Of a stretch of 33,243 nucleotides of DNA, positions 1 through 8,316 are shown piece after piece. Both the position numbers and the translations under genes were made by a program. Positions within the stretch are counted from its first letter, which is position 1. Every line of letters starts with the position of its first letter. Under the pieces are notes generated by a model, which worked only from the letters and a program-made list of their open reading frames with translations, was not told the origin of the DNA and ran no database searches. Source of the stretch: Paracoccus sp. PAMC 22219. GTDB taxonomy: Bacteria > Pseudomonadota > Alphaproteobacteria > Rhodobacterales > Rhodobacteraceae. The stretch spans positions 1 through 33,243 of the forward strand of contig NZ_BBPH01000080.1 of the NCBI RefSeq assembly GCF_000787695.1, read 5' to 3'.

Positions 1-285
1 GTTCTGGGCCTGATCTTCACCGGCCTGCAGGCCTATGAATACAGCCACGCGGCCTTCGGCCTGGCCGACACGGCCTATGCGGCGGCATTCTACATCGCGA
101 CGGGCTTCCACGGCCTGCACGTGATCATCGGGACGATCTTCCTGGCCGTCTGCCTGCTGCGCTTCCAGAAGGGTCAGATGACCAAGGACCAGCATCTGGG
201 GTTCGAGGCCGCCGCCTGGTACTGGCACTTTGTCGACGTGATCTGGCTGGTGCTGTTCGCCGTCATCTATGTCTGGGGCAGCTGA
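1..285 (+). CDS. ctaE: Cytochrome c oxidase subunit III, C-terminal part
   Basis: This is the last 94 codons of subunit III of an aa3-type cytochrome c oxidase, an inner-membrane protein that packs against the catalytic subunit I; the start lies outside the window. The translated segment has the family's late helices, including the conserved stretch [16 protein letters not shown] near residues 30-45, and ends in the typical [14 protein letters not shown] helix followed by IYVWGS. A strong intrinsic terminator follows, so the oxidase operon probably ends here, although surf1, an assembly factor for the same enzyme, comes next. Codon use matches the neighbours. Identity is very secure; only the N-terminal two thirds is missing. 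Confidence 0.95.
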   Translation, partial: VLGLIFTGLQAYEYSHAAFGLADTAYAAAFYIATGFHGLHVIIGTIFLAVCLLRFQKGQMTKDQHLGFEAAAWYWHFVDVIWLVLFAVIYVWGS

Positions 286-308
286 TCCCCGACGGTGACC
301 TTTCAAGG

Positions 309-337
309 CGCGCGGGGCATAGGCCCCGCGCGTTTTT
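309..337 (+). terminator. Intrinsic terminator after ctaE
   Basis: A perfect 10-bp stem (CGCGCGGGGC pairing with GCCCCGCGCG) with a four-base loop ATAG is followed directly by five T. It lies 24 bases after the ctaE stop and ends 27 bases before surf1, so it should terminate most oxidase transcripts and leave surf1 and thrC either on read-through or on a separate weak promoter. Confidence 0.9.
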
Positions 338-364
338 CGTTGTCCCTGGCCCCCGGAGCGCCCC

Positions 365-1036
365 ATGCGCCGCTATCTGTTTCCCCTGATCCTCGGCATC
401 GCCGGCTGCGGCTTCCTGATCTATCTGGGCATGTGGCAGCTGGAGCGCCGCGACTGGAAAGAGGGGCTGCTGGCCGACATCACCACGGGCATCCAGGCCG
501 ACCCCGTGCCGCTGCCGGACGCGATAGACCCGACGATGAAGTACCTGCCGGTGACGGTCAGCGGCACCACCACCGGCGCCGAGATCGACGTGCTGTCCCA
601 CACCCGCGAACAGGGCGCCGGCTATCAGATCGTGTCGCGCTTTGTCACCGATGACGGGCGCGCGATCCTGGTCGACCGGGGCTTCGTGCCGCAGGAGGCG
701 CGGCGCCTGGACCGGCCGCCTGTCCGTCTGCAGGTGACCGGCAACCTGCACTGGCCCCAGGATGCCAGCAGTTCCACCCCCGCGCCGAACATGGACGAGA
801 ACATCTGGTTCGCGCGCGACGTCGACGCGATGGCCCTGACGCTGGACACGCTGCCCGTGCTGGTCGTCGCCAGCGCCATCGAGGGCGACAACCAGGGCGC
901 CCGCCCCCTGCCGGTCGCCGTCGAGGGGATTCCCAACAACCACCTGTCCTATGCGATGCAGTGGTTCCTGATCGCGGCCACCTGGGCGGTGATGACACTG
1001 GCGCTGATCTGGCGTATCAGGCAGCGCAGCTACTGA
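365..1036 (+). CDS. surf1: SURF1 family cytochrome oxidase assembly protein
   Basis: SURF1 proteins are inner-membrane factors that help insert heme a into cytochrome c oxidase subunit I. The 223-residue product has the family layout: an N-terminal membrane helix (about residues 4-22), the conserved GMWQLERR motif just after it, a periplasmic domain of about 170 residues, and a C-terminal helix preceded by NNHLSYAMQWF, a hallmark of the family. The start is supported by GGAG seven bases upstream. The gene sits between ctaE and thrC, the usual order in Rhodobacter relatives, and thrC begins 10 bases after its stop, suggesting co-transcription. Length is normal. Some bacteria name this gene shy1. 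Confidence 0.93.
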   Translation: MRRYLFPLILGIAGCGFLIYLGMWQLERRDWKEGLLADITTGIQADPVPLPDAIDPTMKYLPVTVSGTTTGAEIDVLSHTREQGAGYQIVSRFVTDDGRAILVDRGFVPQEARRLDRPPVRLQVTGNLHWPQDASSSTPAPNMDENIWFARDVDAMALTLDTLPVLVVASAIEGDNQGARPLPVAVEGIPNNHLSYAMQWFLIAATWAVMTLALIWRIRQRSY

Positions 1037-1046
1037 AGGATTTCCG

Positions 1047-2423
1047 ATGCGTTACGTCTCGACGCGGGGCCAGGCCCCGGTGCTGAATTTCGAACAGGCC
1101 ATGCTGTCGGGGCTGGCGCGCGACGGGGGCCTGTACCTGCCCGAAACGATCCCCGTGTTCGAGGGGTTGGACCAGCTGGACGGCCTGTCCTACGAGGAGG
1201 TCGCGTTTCGCGTGGTGCGCCCCTTCACCGGCGACAGCTTCAGCGACGACGAACTGCGCGGCGCCATCGACCGGGCCTATGCGCGCATCAGCCATGACGC
1301 CCGCGCGCCGCTGGTGCAGCTGGCCCCCGGCCATCACCTGCTGGAGCTGTTCCACGGGCCCACGCTGGCCTTCAAGGATTTCGCGATGCAGCTGATCGCG
1401 CAGCTGTTCCAGATCGCCCTGACGCGGTCGGGCCAGCGGATCACCATCGTGGGCGCCACGTCCGGCGATACCGGGTCGGCGGCGATCGAGGCGTTTCGCG
1501 GCATCGACAATGTCGACGTGATGATCATGTATCCCCACGGCCGCGTGTCCGAGGTGCAGCGTCGCCAGATGACCACGCCGCCCGCGGCCAACGTCCATGC
1601 GCTGGCCGTGACCGGCCATTTCGACGATTGCCAGGCGCGGCTCAAGGACCTGTTCAACGACCACGCCTTCCGCGACCATGTCGGACTGGCGGGGGTGAAC
1701 AGCATCAACTGGGCGCGCGTCGTGGCGCAGATCGTCTATTACTTCACCGCCTGCGCATCGCTTGGGATGCGCCCCACCGATTTCTGCGTGCCGACCGGCA
1801 ATTTCGGTGACATCTTCGCGGGATCCATCGCGCGCCAGATGGGCCTGCCGATCCGCCGCCTGATCGTCGCCACGAACCAGAACGACATCCTGCACCGCGC
1901 CTTGAGCACCGGCGAGCATCGCTTGGGCGAGGTCGAACCGACGATCAGCCCGTCGATGGACATTCAGGTCAGTTCGAATTTCGAACGCGCGCTGTATCTG
2001 GCCTATGGCGGCGATGCGGGCGCGATCCGGCAGCTGATGGACGAGCTGAAACAGGGCGGGTTCAGCATCAGCCAAGGCGCGCTGCAGACGCTGCGCGAGC
2101 AGTATGTGTCGGGCCGCGTAGGCGAACAGGAAACGCTGGACACGATCCGCGACATGCGCGAGCGCACGGGCGAAATCCTGTGCCCGCACAGCGCCGTGGG
2201 TGTCGCCGTGGCGCAGCGCCATCTGGAACCCGGCGTGCCGATGGTCACCTTGGCGACCGCGCATCCGGCCAAGTTCCCCGACGCCGTGGAGCGCGCGATC
2301 GGCATCCGTCCCGGCCTGCCGCCGCACATGGCGGACCTGTTCGATCTGCCCGAACGCCTGACGCGGGTTGAAAACGACGTGGACGCGCTTAAGTCCCTGA
2401 TCCTTGAACGGAGGACCGCGTGA
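1047..2423 (+). CDS. thrC: Threonine synthase
   Basis: Threonine synthase converts O-phospho-L-homoserine to L-threonine with pyridoxal phosphate, the last step of threonine synthesis, in the cytoplasm. The 458-residue protein begins with the family signature MRYVSTRG and the GGLYLPE motif. The PLP lysine is K110 in PTLAFKDFAMQ, followed by the phosphate-binding stretch GATSGDTGSAA. The length fits the long proteobacterial type. AAGGA precedes the start. Its stop codon overlaps the GTG start of the next gene by four bases (GTGA), implying translational coupling with the M16 peptidase. Linkage of thrC with surf1 and an M16 peptidase is conserved in this bacterial group. Confidence 0.96.
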   Translation: MRYVSTRGQAPVLNFEQAMLSGLARDGGLYLPETIPVFEGLDQLDGLSYEEVAFRVVRPFTGDSFSDDELRGAIDRAYARISHDARAPLVQLAPGHHLLELFHGPTLAFKDFAMQLIAQLFQIALTRSGQRITIVGATSGDTGSAAIEAFRGIDNVDVMIMYPHGRVSEVQRRQMTTPPAANVHALAVTGHFDDCQARLKDLFNDHAFRDHVGLAGVNSINWARVVAQIVYYFTACASLGMRPTDFCVPTGNFGDIFAGSIARQMGLPIRRLIVATNQNDILHRALSTGEHRLGEVEPTISPSMDIQVSSNFERALYLAYGGDAGAIRQLMDELKQGGFSISQGALQTLREQYVSGRVGEQETLDTIRDMRERTGEILCPHSAVGVAVAQRHLEPGVPMVTLATAHPAKFPDAVERAIGIRPGLPPHMADLFDLPERLTRVENDVDALKSLILERRTA

Positions 2424-3693
2424 GCCAAGACCCCACCCCGCGCCTGACCACGCTGCCCAACGGGCTGCGCATCGTGACCCGGCAGATGCCGGGCCTGCAT
2501 TCGGCGGCCCTTGGCATCTGGATCGCGGCCGGCGGCCGTCACGAACGCGCCGAACAGAACGGCATCGCGCATTTCCTGGAGCACATGGCCTTCAAGGGCA
2601 CCGCGACCCGCAGTGCGTTGCAGATCGCCGAGGCGATCGAGGATGTGGGCGGCTATATCAACGCCTACACCTCGCGCGATGCGACCGCGTATTACGTCCG
2701 CGTGCTGGAGGATGACGTCGATCTGGCGTTCGACGTGATCAGCGACATCGTCCTGAACCCCGTCTTTGACGACCGCGAGATCGAGGTCGAGCGCGGCGTG
2801 ATCCTGCAGGAGATCGGGCAGTCGCTGGACACGCCCGACGACATCATCTTCGACTGGCTGCAGGAGGCCGCCTATCCGGACCAGCCGATGGGTCGCACGA
2901 TCCTGGGGCCGGCGGAACGCGTCAGCAGCTTTGGCCGCGCCGATCTGGCCGGTTTCGTGACCGAGAATTACGGCCCCGGCCAGATGGTCGTGGCCGCCGC
3001 CGGTTCGGTCGATCACGACCGCATCGTGCGGCTGGCCGAAAAGGTGCTGGGCCATATCGTGCCGCGCCCCCAGGGGCCGCGCGAACTGGCCCGCTGGCAG
3101 GGTCTGGAAAGCCGCACCGTCAAGCCGCTGGAGCAGGCGCATTTCGCGCTGGCGCTGGAGGGGCCGGGCTATCTGGCGCCCGATTTCTATGCGGCGCAGA
3201 TCTTTTCGTCGGCGCTTGGCGGGGGCATGTCGTCACGCCTGTTCCAGAAGATCCGCGAGGAACGCGGACTGTGCTATACCATCTTCGCGCAGTCGGGCTT
3301 TCATGACGATACCGGCATGCTGACCATCTATGCCGGTACCGGGGCCGAGGATCTGGCCGATCTGGCAACGCTCACCATCGACGAGGTCAAGCGCGCCGCC
3401 GAGGACATGTCCGAGGCAGAGATCGCCCGCGCCAAGGCGCAGCTGCGCGCGGGCCTGCTGATGGGGCTGGAAAGCCCCTCGGGGCAGGCCGAACGCATGG
3501 CGCGCAGCCTGGCGATCTGGGGCCGCGTGCCGGATGCCGCCGAGGTTGCCGAACGCATCGCCGCCGTGACCGCCGCCGATGTGCGCGCCCATGCCGAGGC
3601 GCTGCTGGCCAACGCCCGCCCGGCACTGGCGCTGTACGGTCCGGTGGACGGCGCGCCGTCGCGCGAGCCTTGGCCGAAAGACTGGCTGCATGA
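2420..3693 (+). CDS. M16 family zinc peptidase (processing-peptidase-like), frameshifted near its end
   Basis: The gene starts with GTG, preceded by GGAGG. The product is a pitrilysin-type metallopeptidase resembling the beta subunit of mitochondrial processing peptidase. The inverted zinc motif HFLEH lies at residues 51-55, with the distal glutamate E131 in the stretch ERGVILQEIG, exactly 76 residues after H55, so the active site is complete. A glycine-rich segment (SALGGGMSSRLFQKIREERGLCY) lies near 270, as in the family. As given, the frame does not stop here but runs on into the oxidase gene at 4274. Adding one G at about 3667 (GAGCC to GAGGCC) gives the ending EALAERLAA and a TGA at 3691-3693 that overlaps the next start as ATGA. 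The restored length, 424 residues, is normal. The frameshift is probably a sequencing error. Physiological substrate unknown. Confidence 0.88.
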
Positions 3694-4274
3694 TCCTGGC
3701 GCGGCGCCGTGCCTTTCGGCTGGACGCCGAACGCATCGCGCTGCGCCTGCCCCTGCATTCCGACTACAACGCCTGGCGGGCGCTGCGCGACGACAGCCGC
3801 GCCTTTTTGACCCCGTGGGAGCCGGTCTGGTCCCCCGACCACCTGTCGCGCAAAAGTTTCACCAACCGCGTCTATTGGGCGGCCCGGTCCGCCAAGACAG
3901 GCACGGCCTTTCCGCTGTTCGTGGTCCATCGCGACGGCACGCTGCTGGGCGCGATCACGTTGGACAACATCCGCCGCGGCCCGGCGCAGTCGGGGACCAT
4001 CGGATACTGGATCGGCAAGGACCATGCACGGCAGGGCTTCATGCGCGAGGCGATCGGCGCGCTTGTCCACCACGCCTTCACTGCGCAGGACCTGTCGCGC
4101 GTCGAGGCTGCCTGCCTGCCCGAGAACGCCGCATCGCGGGGTGTGCTGGAACGGTCCGGCTTCAAGTACGAAGGCGTGGCCCAAAGCTATCTGCAGATCG
4201 ACGGTCGCTGGCGCAACCACGTGCTCTACGCCAACCTGCGCAGCGATCGGCGCGGAAAGACCGAGGTGCGCTGA
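3690..4274 (+). CDS. GNAT family N-acetyltransferase (RimJ/RimL type)
   Basis: A 194-residue GNAT-fold acetyltransferase that would use acetyl-CoA. The N-terminal part (LDAERIALRLPLHSDYNAW) and the segment GYWIGKDHARQGFMREAIGALV, with the Q/R-x-x-G-x acetyl-CoA binding loop, match the RimJ/RimL subfamily, as does ENAASRGVLERSGFKYEG further on. These enzymes acetylate protein N-termini or small molecules; the substrate cannot be read here. I chose the ATG at 3690 because it overlaps the restored stop of the M16 gene (ATGA) and because protein similarity begins there; in-frame codons upstream lie inside the peptidase gene. Its stop overlaps the start of the next gene by one base (TGATG), so all three are likely translated together. 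Confidence 0.87.
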   Translation: MILARRRAFRLDAERIALRLPLHSDYNAWRALRDDSRAFLTPWEPVWSPDHLSRKSFTNRVYWAARSAKTGTAFPLFVVHRDGTLLGAITLDNIRRGPAQSGTIGYWIGKDHARQGFMREAIGALVHHAFTAQDLSRVEAACLPENAASRGVLERSGFKYEGVAQSYLQIDGRWRNHVLYANLRSDRRGKTEVR

Positions 4275-5671
4275 TGCTGAATCCCGCCGATGATCGTCTG
4301 GCGGCGCTGCTGCCCGCGGGCGTCCTGCGCGATGCGTCCCCCGCCTATACAGAGGAACCGCGGGGCCGTTATCACGGACTGGCCGGGCTGATTGCCGCCC
4401 CCCGCGATGCGGAGGAATGCGCCGCGATCATCCGCGCCTGCGCCGCGGCCCGCGTTCCGGTGGTGCCGCGTGGCGGGGGCACCGGGCTGGTCGGCGGTCA
4501 GGTGATGACGGACGGTCCCGCACCCCTGATCCTGTCGATGGAGCGGATGACCGCGATTCGCGACACCTTCGCCGAGGAGGGGGTGATGATCGCCGAATCG
4601 GGCGCCACGCTGCAGGCCGCGCGGGATGCCGCCGCCCGGGTGGACCGTCAGTTCCCGCTGTCGCTGGCGTCGCAAGGCTCGGCCCAGATCGGCGGCGTGC
4701 TGTCGACCAATGCAGGCGGCGTGAACGTGCTGCGTTACGGCAATGCCCGTGCACTGTGCCTGGGGATCGAGGCCGTGCTGCCCGATGGCTCGATCATGCA
4801 TGACCTGAAACGCCTGCGGAAGGACAACACCGGATACGACCTGCGCGACCTGCTGATCGGGGCAGAGGGGACGTTGGGCATCATCACCGCCGCGTCGCTG
4901 GTGCTGGCCCCAGTTCCCGCAGAGACGGGCGTCGCGATGCTGGTCGTGGACAGCCCCGCCGCAGCCCTGTCGCTGCTGTCGCTGGCACAGGCGCGGATGG
5001 CGGGCGGCGTGACCGCGTTCGAGCTGTTGTCCGGGCAGGGACTGCATTTCCTGGACGCGGCATTCCCCGACATGCGCCAGCCCTTTGCGGACCGCCCCGA
5101 CTGGCTGGTGCTGATCGAGGTCGGCCTGCCTGCGGGCCTGTCGGCGGATGGGGCGTTGGAAGGGCTGTTCACCGCGGGCGCCGAGGCGGGGCTGGTCCAT
5201 GACGGCGTGATCGCACAATCGGGTCAGCAGGGTGCCGACCTGTGGGCGCTGCGCGAGCATATTCCGCTGGCCAACCGCCATGTCGGCGCCATCGCCAGCC
5301 ACGACATCAGCCTGCCCCTGTCGCAGGTGGCGCGGTTCATCGACGATGCGGGCGCGTGGCTGGCGGGGCAGGGGGACATGCGCATCAACTGCTTCGGCCA
5401 TCTGGGCGACGGCAACCTGCATTACAACCTGTTCCCCGCCGTGGGCCGGACCCGCGACGACTACGAATCCGTCCGCCGAGACCTGTCGCGCCACATTCAC
5501 GAGATGGTCGTGTCTCGCGGCGGATCGTTCTCGGCGGAACACGGGGTGGGGCGTCTGAAGGCCGCCGATCTGGCGCGGTGGGGCGATCCGGCCCGGCTGG
5601 CCGCGATGCGGGCCATCAAGGGGGCGCTGGACCCCCTTGGCATCATGAACCCCGGTGCGGTGCTGGCCTAG
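4274..5671 (+). CDS. FAD-linked 2-hydroxyacid dehydrogenase (GlcD / D-2-hydroxyglutarate dehydrogenase-like)
   Basis: A 465-residue flavoprotein of the VAO/PCMH family. The FAD-binding loop PRGGGTGLVGG is at residues 65-75. The substrate domain carries the conserved CFGHLGDGNLHYN motif near 375-388 and ends with FSAEHGVGRLK and the typical tail LDPLGIMNPG. Members oxidise D-2-hydroxyacids (D-lactate, glycolate, D-2-hydroxyglutarate) and pass electrons to a quinone, cytochrome or electron-transfer flavoprotein. Which substrate applies cannot be decided from sequence; lack of an obvious GlcE/GlcF partner nearby argues against glycolate oxidase. The start overlaps the previous stop (TGATG). It is convergent with apt, only nine bases separating the stops. 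Because of the frameshift in the M16 gene, this frame is open continuously from 2420, but the true start is here. Confidence 0.88.
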   Translation: MLNPADDRLAALLPAGVLRDASPAYTEEPRGRYHGLAGLIAAPRDAEECAAIIRACAAARVPVVPRGGGTGLVGGQVMTDGPAPLILSMERMTAIRDTFAEEGVMIAESGATLQAARDAAARVDRQFPLSLASQGSAQIGGVLSTNAGGVNVLRYGNARALCLGIEAVLPDGSIMHDLKRLRKDNTGYDLRDLLIGAEGTLGIITAASLVLAPVPAETGVAMLVVDSPAAALSLLSLAQARMAGGVTAFELLSGQGLHFLDAAFPDMRQPFADRPDWLVLIEVGLPAGLSADGALEGLFTAGAEAGLVHDGVIAQSGQQGADLWALREHIPLANRHVGAIASHDISLPLSQVARFIDDAGAWLAGQGDMRINCFGHLGDGNLHYNLFPAVGRTRDDYESVRRDLSRHIHEMVVSRGGSFSAEHGVGRLKAADLARWGDPARLAAMRAIKGALDPLGIMNPGAVLA

Positions 5672-5680
5672 GCGCCCCCA

Positions 5681-6214
5681 TCAGGCTCCGTCGAATTCGC
5701 ACAGCGCGTGGACGGGCATGTCCATGCCCTCCAGCACGGCACGACCGCCCAGTTCGGGCAGGTCGATGACGAAGGCGCAGCCGATCACATCCGCGCCAAG
5801 GCGGCGGCACAGCGTGATCGCGGCGGCCGCGGTGCCGCCGGTGGCCAGCAGGTCGTCCACGATCAGGACCTTTTCGCCGGTCTTCAGCGCGTCGTCATGG
5901 ATCTCCATGATCGCCTCGCCATATTCCAGCTGATAGGCCTCGCTGATCACCGTGCCGGGCAGCTTGCCCTTTTTCCGGATCGGAACGAAGCCGGTGGACA
6001 GCTGGTGCGCCACCGCGCCCCCCAGGATAAAGCCGCGCGCCTCAAGGCCCACGACCTTGTCGATGCGCGTGCCGGCATAGGCGTGCAGGATCTGGTCCAC
6101 CGCCATGCGAAATCCGCGTGCATCCGCGAACAGCGTGGTCACGTCGCGGAAGATGATTCCCTCATGCGGGAAATCGTGGATGGAGCGGACATAGTCCTTG
6201 ACGGTACGGCTCAT
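5681..6214 (-). CDS. apt: Adenine phosphoribosyltransferase
   Basis: Converts adenine and PRPP to AMP and pyrophosphate in purine salvage; cytoplasmic. The 177-residue length is typical. The N-terminal [15 protein letters not shown] and the [10 protein letters not shown] stretch (55-64) are diagnostic of Apt, and the PRPP-binding motif [13 protein letters not shown] is at 116-128. The start codon overlaps the stop of the upstream flavin reductase by four bases (ATGA on the minus strand), so the two genes form a coupled pair. No unusual features. Confidence 0.97.
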   Translation of the reverse strand: MSRTVKDYVRSIHDFPHEGIIFRDVTTLFADARGFRMAVDQILHAYAGTRIDKVVGLEARGFILGGAVAHQLSTGFVPIRKKGKLPGTVISEAYQLEYGEAIMEIHDDALKTGEKVLIVDDLLATGGTAAAAITLCRRLGADVIGCAFVIDLPELGGRAVLEGMDMPVHALCEFDGA

Positions 6215-6812
6215 TCAGGGCGGTCCATTTCGAAAAGATCGGTCACCGCGGCATAGTCCTTGTATCCCAGACGTGCAATCCAGCCGCCCGCCGCGCGCGG
6301 GTCGAACCGCCCGTCAACCACGCAATCGTCGCGCATGTGGATGCCGGTCACGACGCCGAAGACGGCAAAGTTGGCCTGTCCCGCCAGCGGCACGATCTGC
6401 GTCATCCGGCATTCCAGCGACGCCGCGGCACCCGCCACGCGGGGACAGTCGATGGTCGTGCAATCCGCGGCCTCGATCCCCGCGGCCGCGAATTCGCTGG
6501 TCCCGGCGGGCAGGGGCGCCGAGGTCGCGTTGATCGCGTCGCGCAGATCGCCCGTGGCGATGTTCACGCAGAACACGCCGGTCTCGATGATCTGGGCCAC
6601 GCTGTCCTTGGTGCCGGGGCGGTCGCCCTTGGCGCCGGTCGAGGCGAACATCACCTGCGGCGGCGTATAGGCCACGGCGTTGAAGAAGGAATAGGGCGCC
6701 AGGTTGTCGCCCTTCGACCGCGGGTCGAGATCCAGCCGATGGGCCGGGGCGCGATGATCGCGTTGAAGGGATTGTGCGGCAGGCCGTGTCCGGCTTCGGG
6801 GCGATAGAACAT
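6211..6812 (-). CDS. Flavin reductase-like FMN-binding protein, frameshifted
   Basis: A member of the flavin-reductase-like (DIM6/NTAB) family, split-barrel FMN proteins that reduce flavins or serve as flavoprotein partners. The N-terminal [17 protein letters not shown] and the later [22 protein letters not shown] are the family signatures. They lie in different frames: one base is missing at about 6715-6722 (minus strand CGCGGTCG, probably CGCGGGTCG). With it restored the protein has 200 residues, a normal length. AGGAGG precedes the ATG, and the stop overlaps apt by four bases. Electron donor and substrate cannot be told. I treat the gene as intact in the living organism, because the same kind of base loss recurs in essential genes here. 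Confidence 0.8.
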
Positions 6813-6924
6813 GGGCGGCCTCCTGTTGGGTTCGGGCGCCAACCTGCCCCGCTTTTTCGCGCGACGCAATGTTTCGCCCGCCCCGCACCCGTGCTAAACG
6901 CCCGCCCGACAGCAAGGAGGCGCG

Positions 6925-7521
6925 ATGTACGAGATCTGCCCCGAGACGCCCGCCGACGAACCCGAGGTCGAGGGCCTGTACGATCTGTGCTTTGCGCCCG
7001 GACGGACGGCGCTGTCGTCCTATCGCCTGCGCGACGGCGTCCCCCGCGTGGCCGACCTGTGCCTGCTGCTGCGCGATGCGGGCGGCACGCTGATGGCCGC
7101 GATCCGGTTCTGGCCCGTTCGCGTCGACGACCGCCCCGTGCTGCTGCTGGGCCCCATCGCGGTTCACCCCACCGCGCAGGGAGAGGGGCTGGGCGGCCTG
7201 CTGATGCGCGACAGCCTGACGCGCGCGCGTCGGATGGGGTTCGACCGGGTTCTGCTGGTGGGGGACGCGCCCTATTACAGCCGTTTCGGCTTCACGCGAC
7301 TTGACGATGTGGTGATGCCGCCGCCCACGAACCCCGACCGGGTGCTGGGGCTGGAACTTAGACCGGACGCATGGGTTGGTGTGGCAGGCCCCGTCCTGCG
7401 CGAAACCCGGCCGCCTGCAGACCCGCCCGCGCCGGACAGCACGGCTTGCACCCAGGTCGCTCCTCCGAAAAGGCCCGTTGATGACCGAACCGAAACCCCT
7501 CGTTCTGCCCCCCATCACTGA
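6925..7521 (+). CDS. GNAT family N-acetyltransferase with atypical C-terminal tail
   Basis: A GNAT-fold acetyltransferase of the YhbS-like type. The acetyl-CoA site is LGPIAVHPTAQGEGLGGLLM (about residues 75-95), followed by GFDRVLLVGDAPYYSRFGF, the usual signature of this subfamily. AAGGAGG lies just before the start. Residues after about 155 form a proline- and arginine-rich tail with no family resemblance that runs 41 bases into the next gene. If one base is missing in the tail region, as in several genes here, the reading would instead stop at TGA 7479-7481, overlapping the next start as TGATG; this looks more natural but no exact site could be fixed. Divergent from the flavin reductase gene, with 112 bases between. 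Substrate unknown. Confidence 0.8.
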   Translation: MYEICPETPADEPEVEGLYDLCFAPGRTALSSYRLRDGVPRVADLCLLLRDAGGTLMAAIRFWPVRVDDRPVLLLGPIAVHPTAQGEGLGGLLMRDSLTRARRMGFDRVLLVGDAPYYSRFGFTRLDDVVMPPPTNPDRVLGLELRPDAWVGVAGPVLRETRPPADPPAPDSTACTQVAPPKRPVDDRTETPRSAPHH

Positions 7522-8268
7522 TCCGGCGTTGCACGCCCAGATCGACCGTCTTGCGCTGCGCTATCTGGAGGCCGGTGGCTTGGGCATGCAGATCATGTCC
7601 CGCATCGGCAACGGTGCCGAAGGCTGATCGAACGACTGCCGGGCTTTGTGCGGTCACGGCTGGACAGCGTCACGCGCGCCGCGCTGACGCGGGCCTTCGG
7701 CGCGGCCAGCCAATCACGCAAGGTGGTGCGGGACCGGGGCGACTGGTTCAACCGGATGGCCTCGACCGTCAGCGGTGCGGCGGGCGGCGTCGGCGGTTTC
7801 GCGGGCGCGCTGGTCGAGCTGCCGTTCACGGTCACCTTGCTGCTGCGCGCCATGCTGGACATCGCCGCCGAACACGGCCTTGACCCCGAAAGCGAGGAGG
7901 TGCGGCTGGAATGCCTGCGCATCTTCGCCGCCGCCGGACCGATGGCCGACGACGACCAGACCGATCTGGGCATGCTGGCCGCGCGCCTGTCCGTGACGGG
8001 CCAGACCGTGCAGAGCATGGTCAGCAAGGTCGCGCCGCGGCTCTCCGTCTCTCTGGGTCAAAAGATGGCGGCGCAGGCGGCGCCGGTCTTTGGCGCCGTG
8101 GTCGGTGCGTCGATCAACTATACCTTTGCCCGCTACTATCAGGAACTGGCGCGCGTGCATTTCGGCATCATGCGCCTGTCCCACGAAACCGGCGTCCCGC
8201 AAGAGGCCCTGACCGAGGCGCTGCGGCTTTCGATCCAGCGCCAGACACCCGCCGACCGCACGCGGTGA
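7481..8268 (+). CDS. EcsC family protein, frameshifted
   Basis: Similar to EcsC-family proteins, named after a Bacillus protein encoded with an ABC transporter; their biochemical role is poorly known. The family-like region (DWFNRMASTVSGAAGGVGGFAGALVELPFTVTLLLRAM and the later GASINYTFARYYQELARVHFGI) contains hydrophobic segments that could contact membrane. As given, the N-terminal 48 codons (from the ATG after GGCCCGTTG) and the remaining 210 codons are in different frames. Adding one C at about 7624-7626 (GAAGGCTGA to GAAGGCCTGA) joins them through GAEGLIERLPGFVRSRLDS into 262 residues. Probably a sequencing error rather than a real break. Convergent with the helicase gene; a hairpin separates them. 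Confidence 0.78.
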
Positions 8269-8279
8269 CAGCGGGGTGT

Positions 8280-8301
8280 CCGGGGGGCGGCAGCCCCCCG
8301 G
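8280..8301. terminator. GC-rich hairpin between convergent genes
   Basis: A perfect 9-bp stem (CCGGGGGGC with GCCCCCCGG) around the loop GGCA lies between the convergent ecsC-like and helicase genes. No T-run follows on either strand, so it is at best a two-way, possibly Rho-assisted, terminator. Confidence 0.5.
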
Positions 8302-8316
8302 CGTCGCGGGACGCAA

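Noticed and set aside
4226..5542. 438-codon minus-strand frame opposite the FAD oxidase
   Set aside because: The plus strand carries clear FAD-oxidase motifs throughout; the opposite frame has none.
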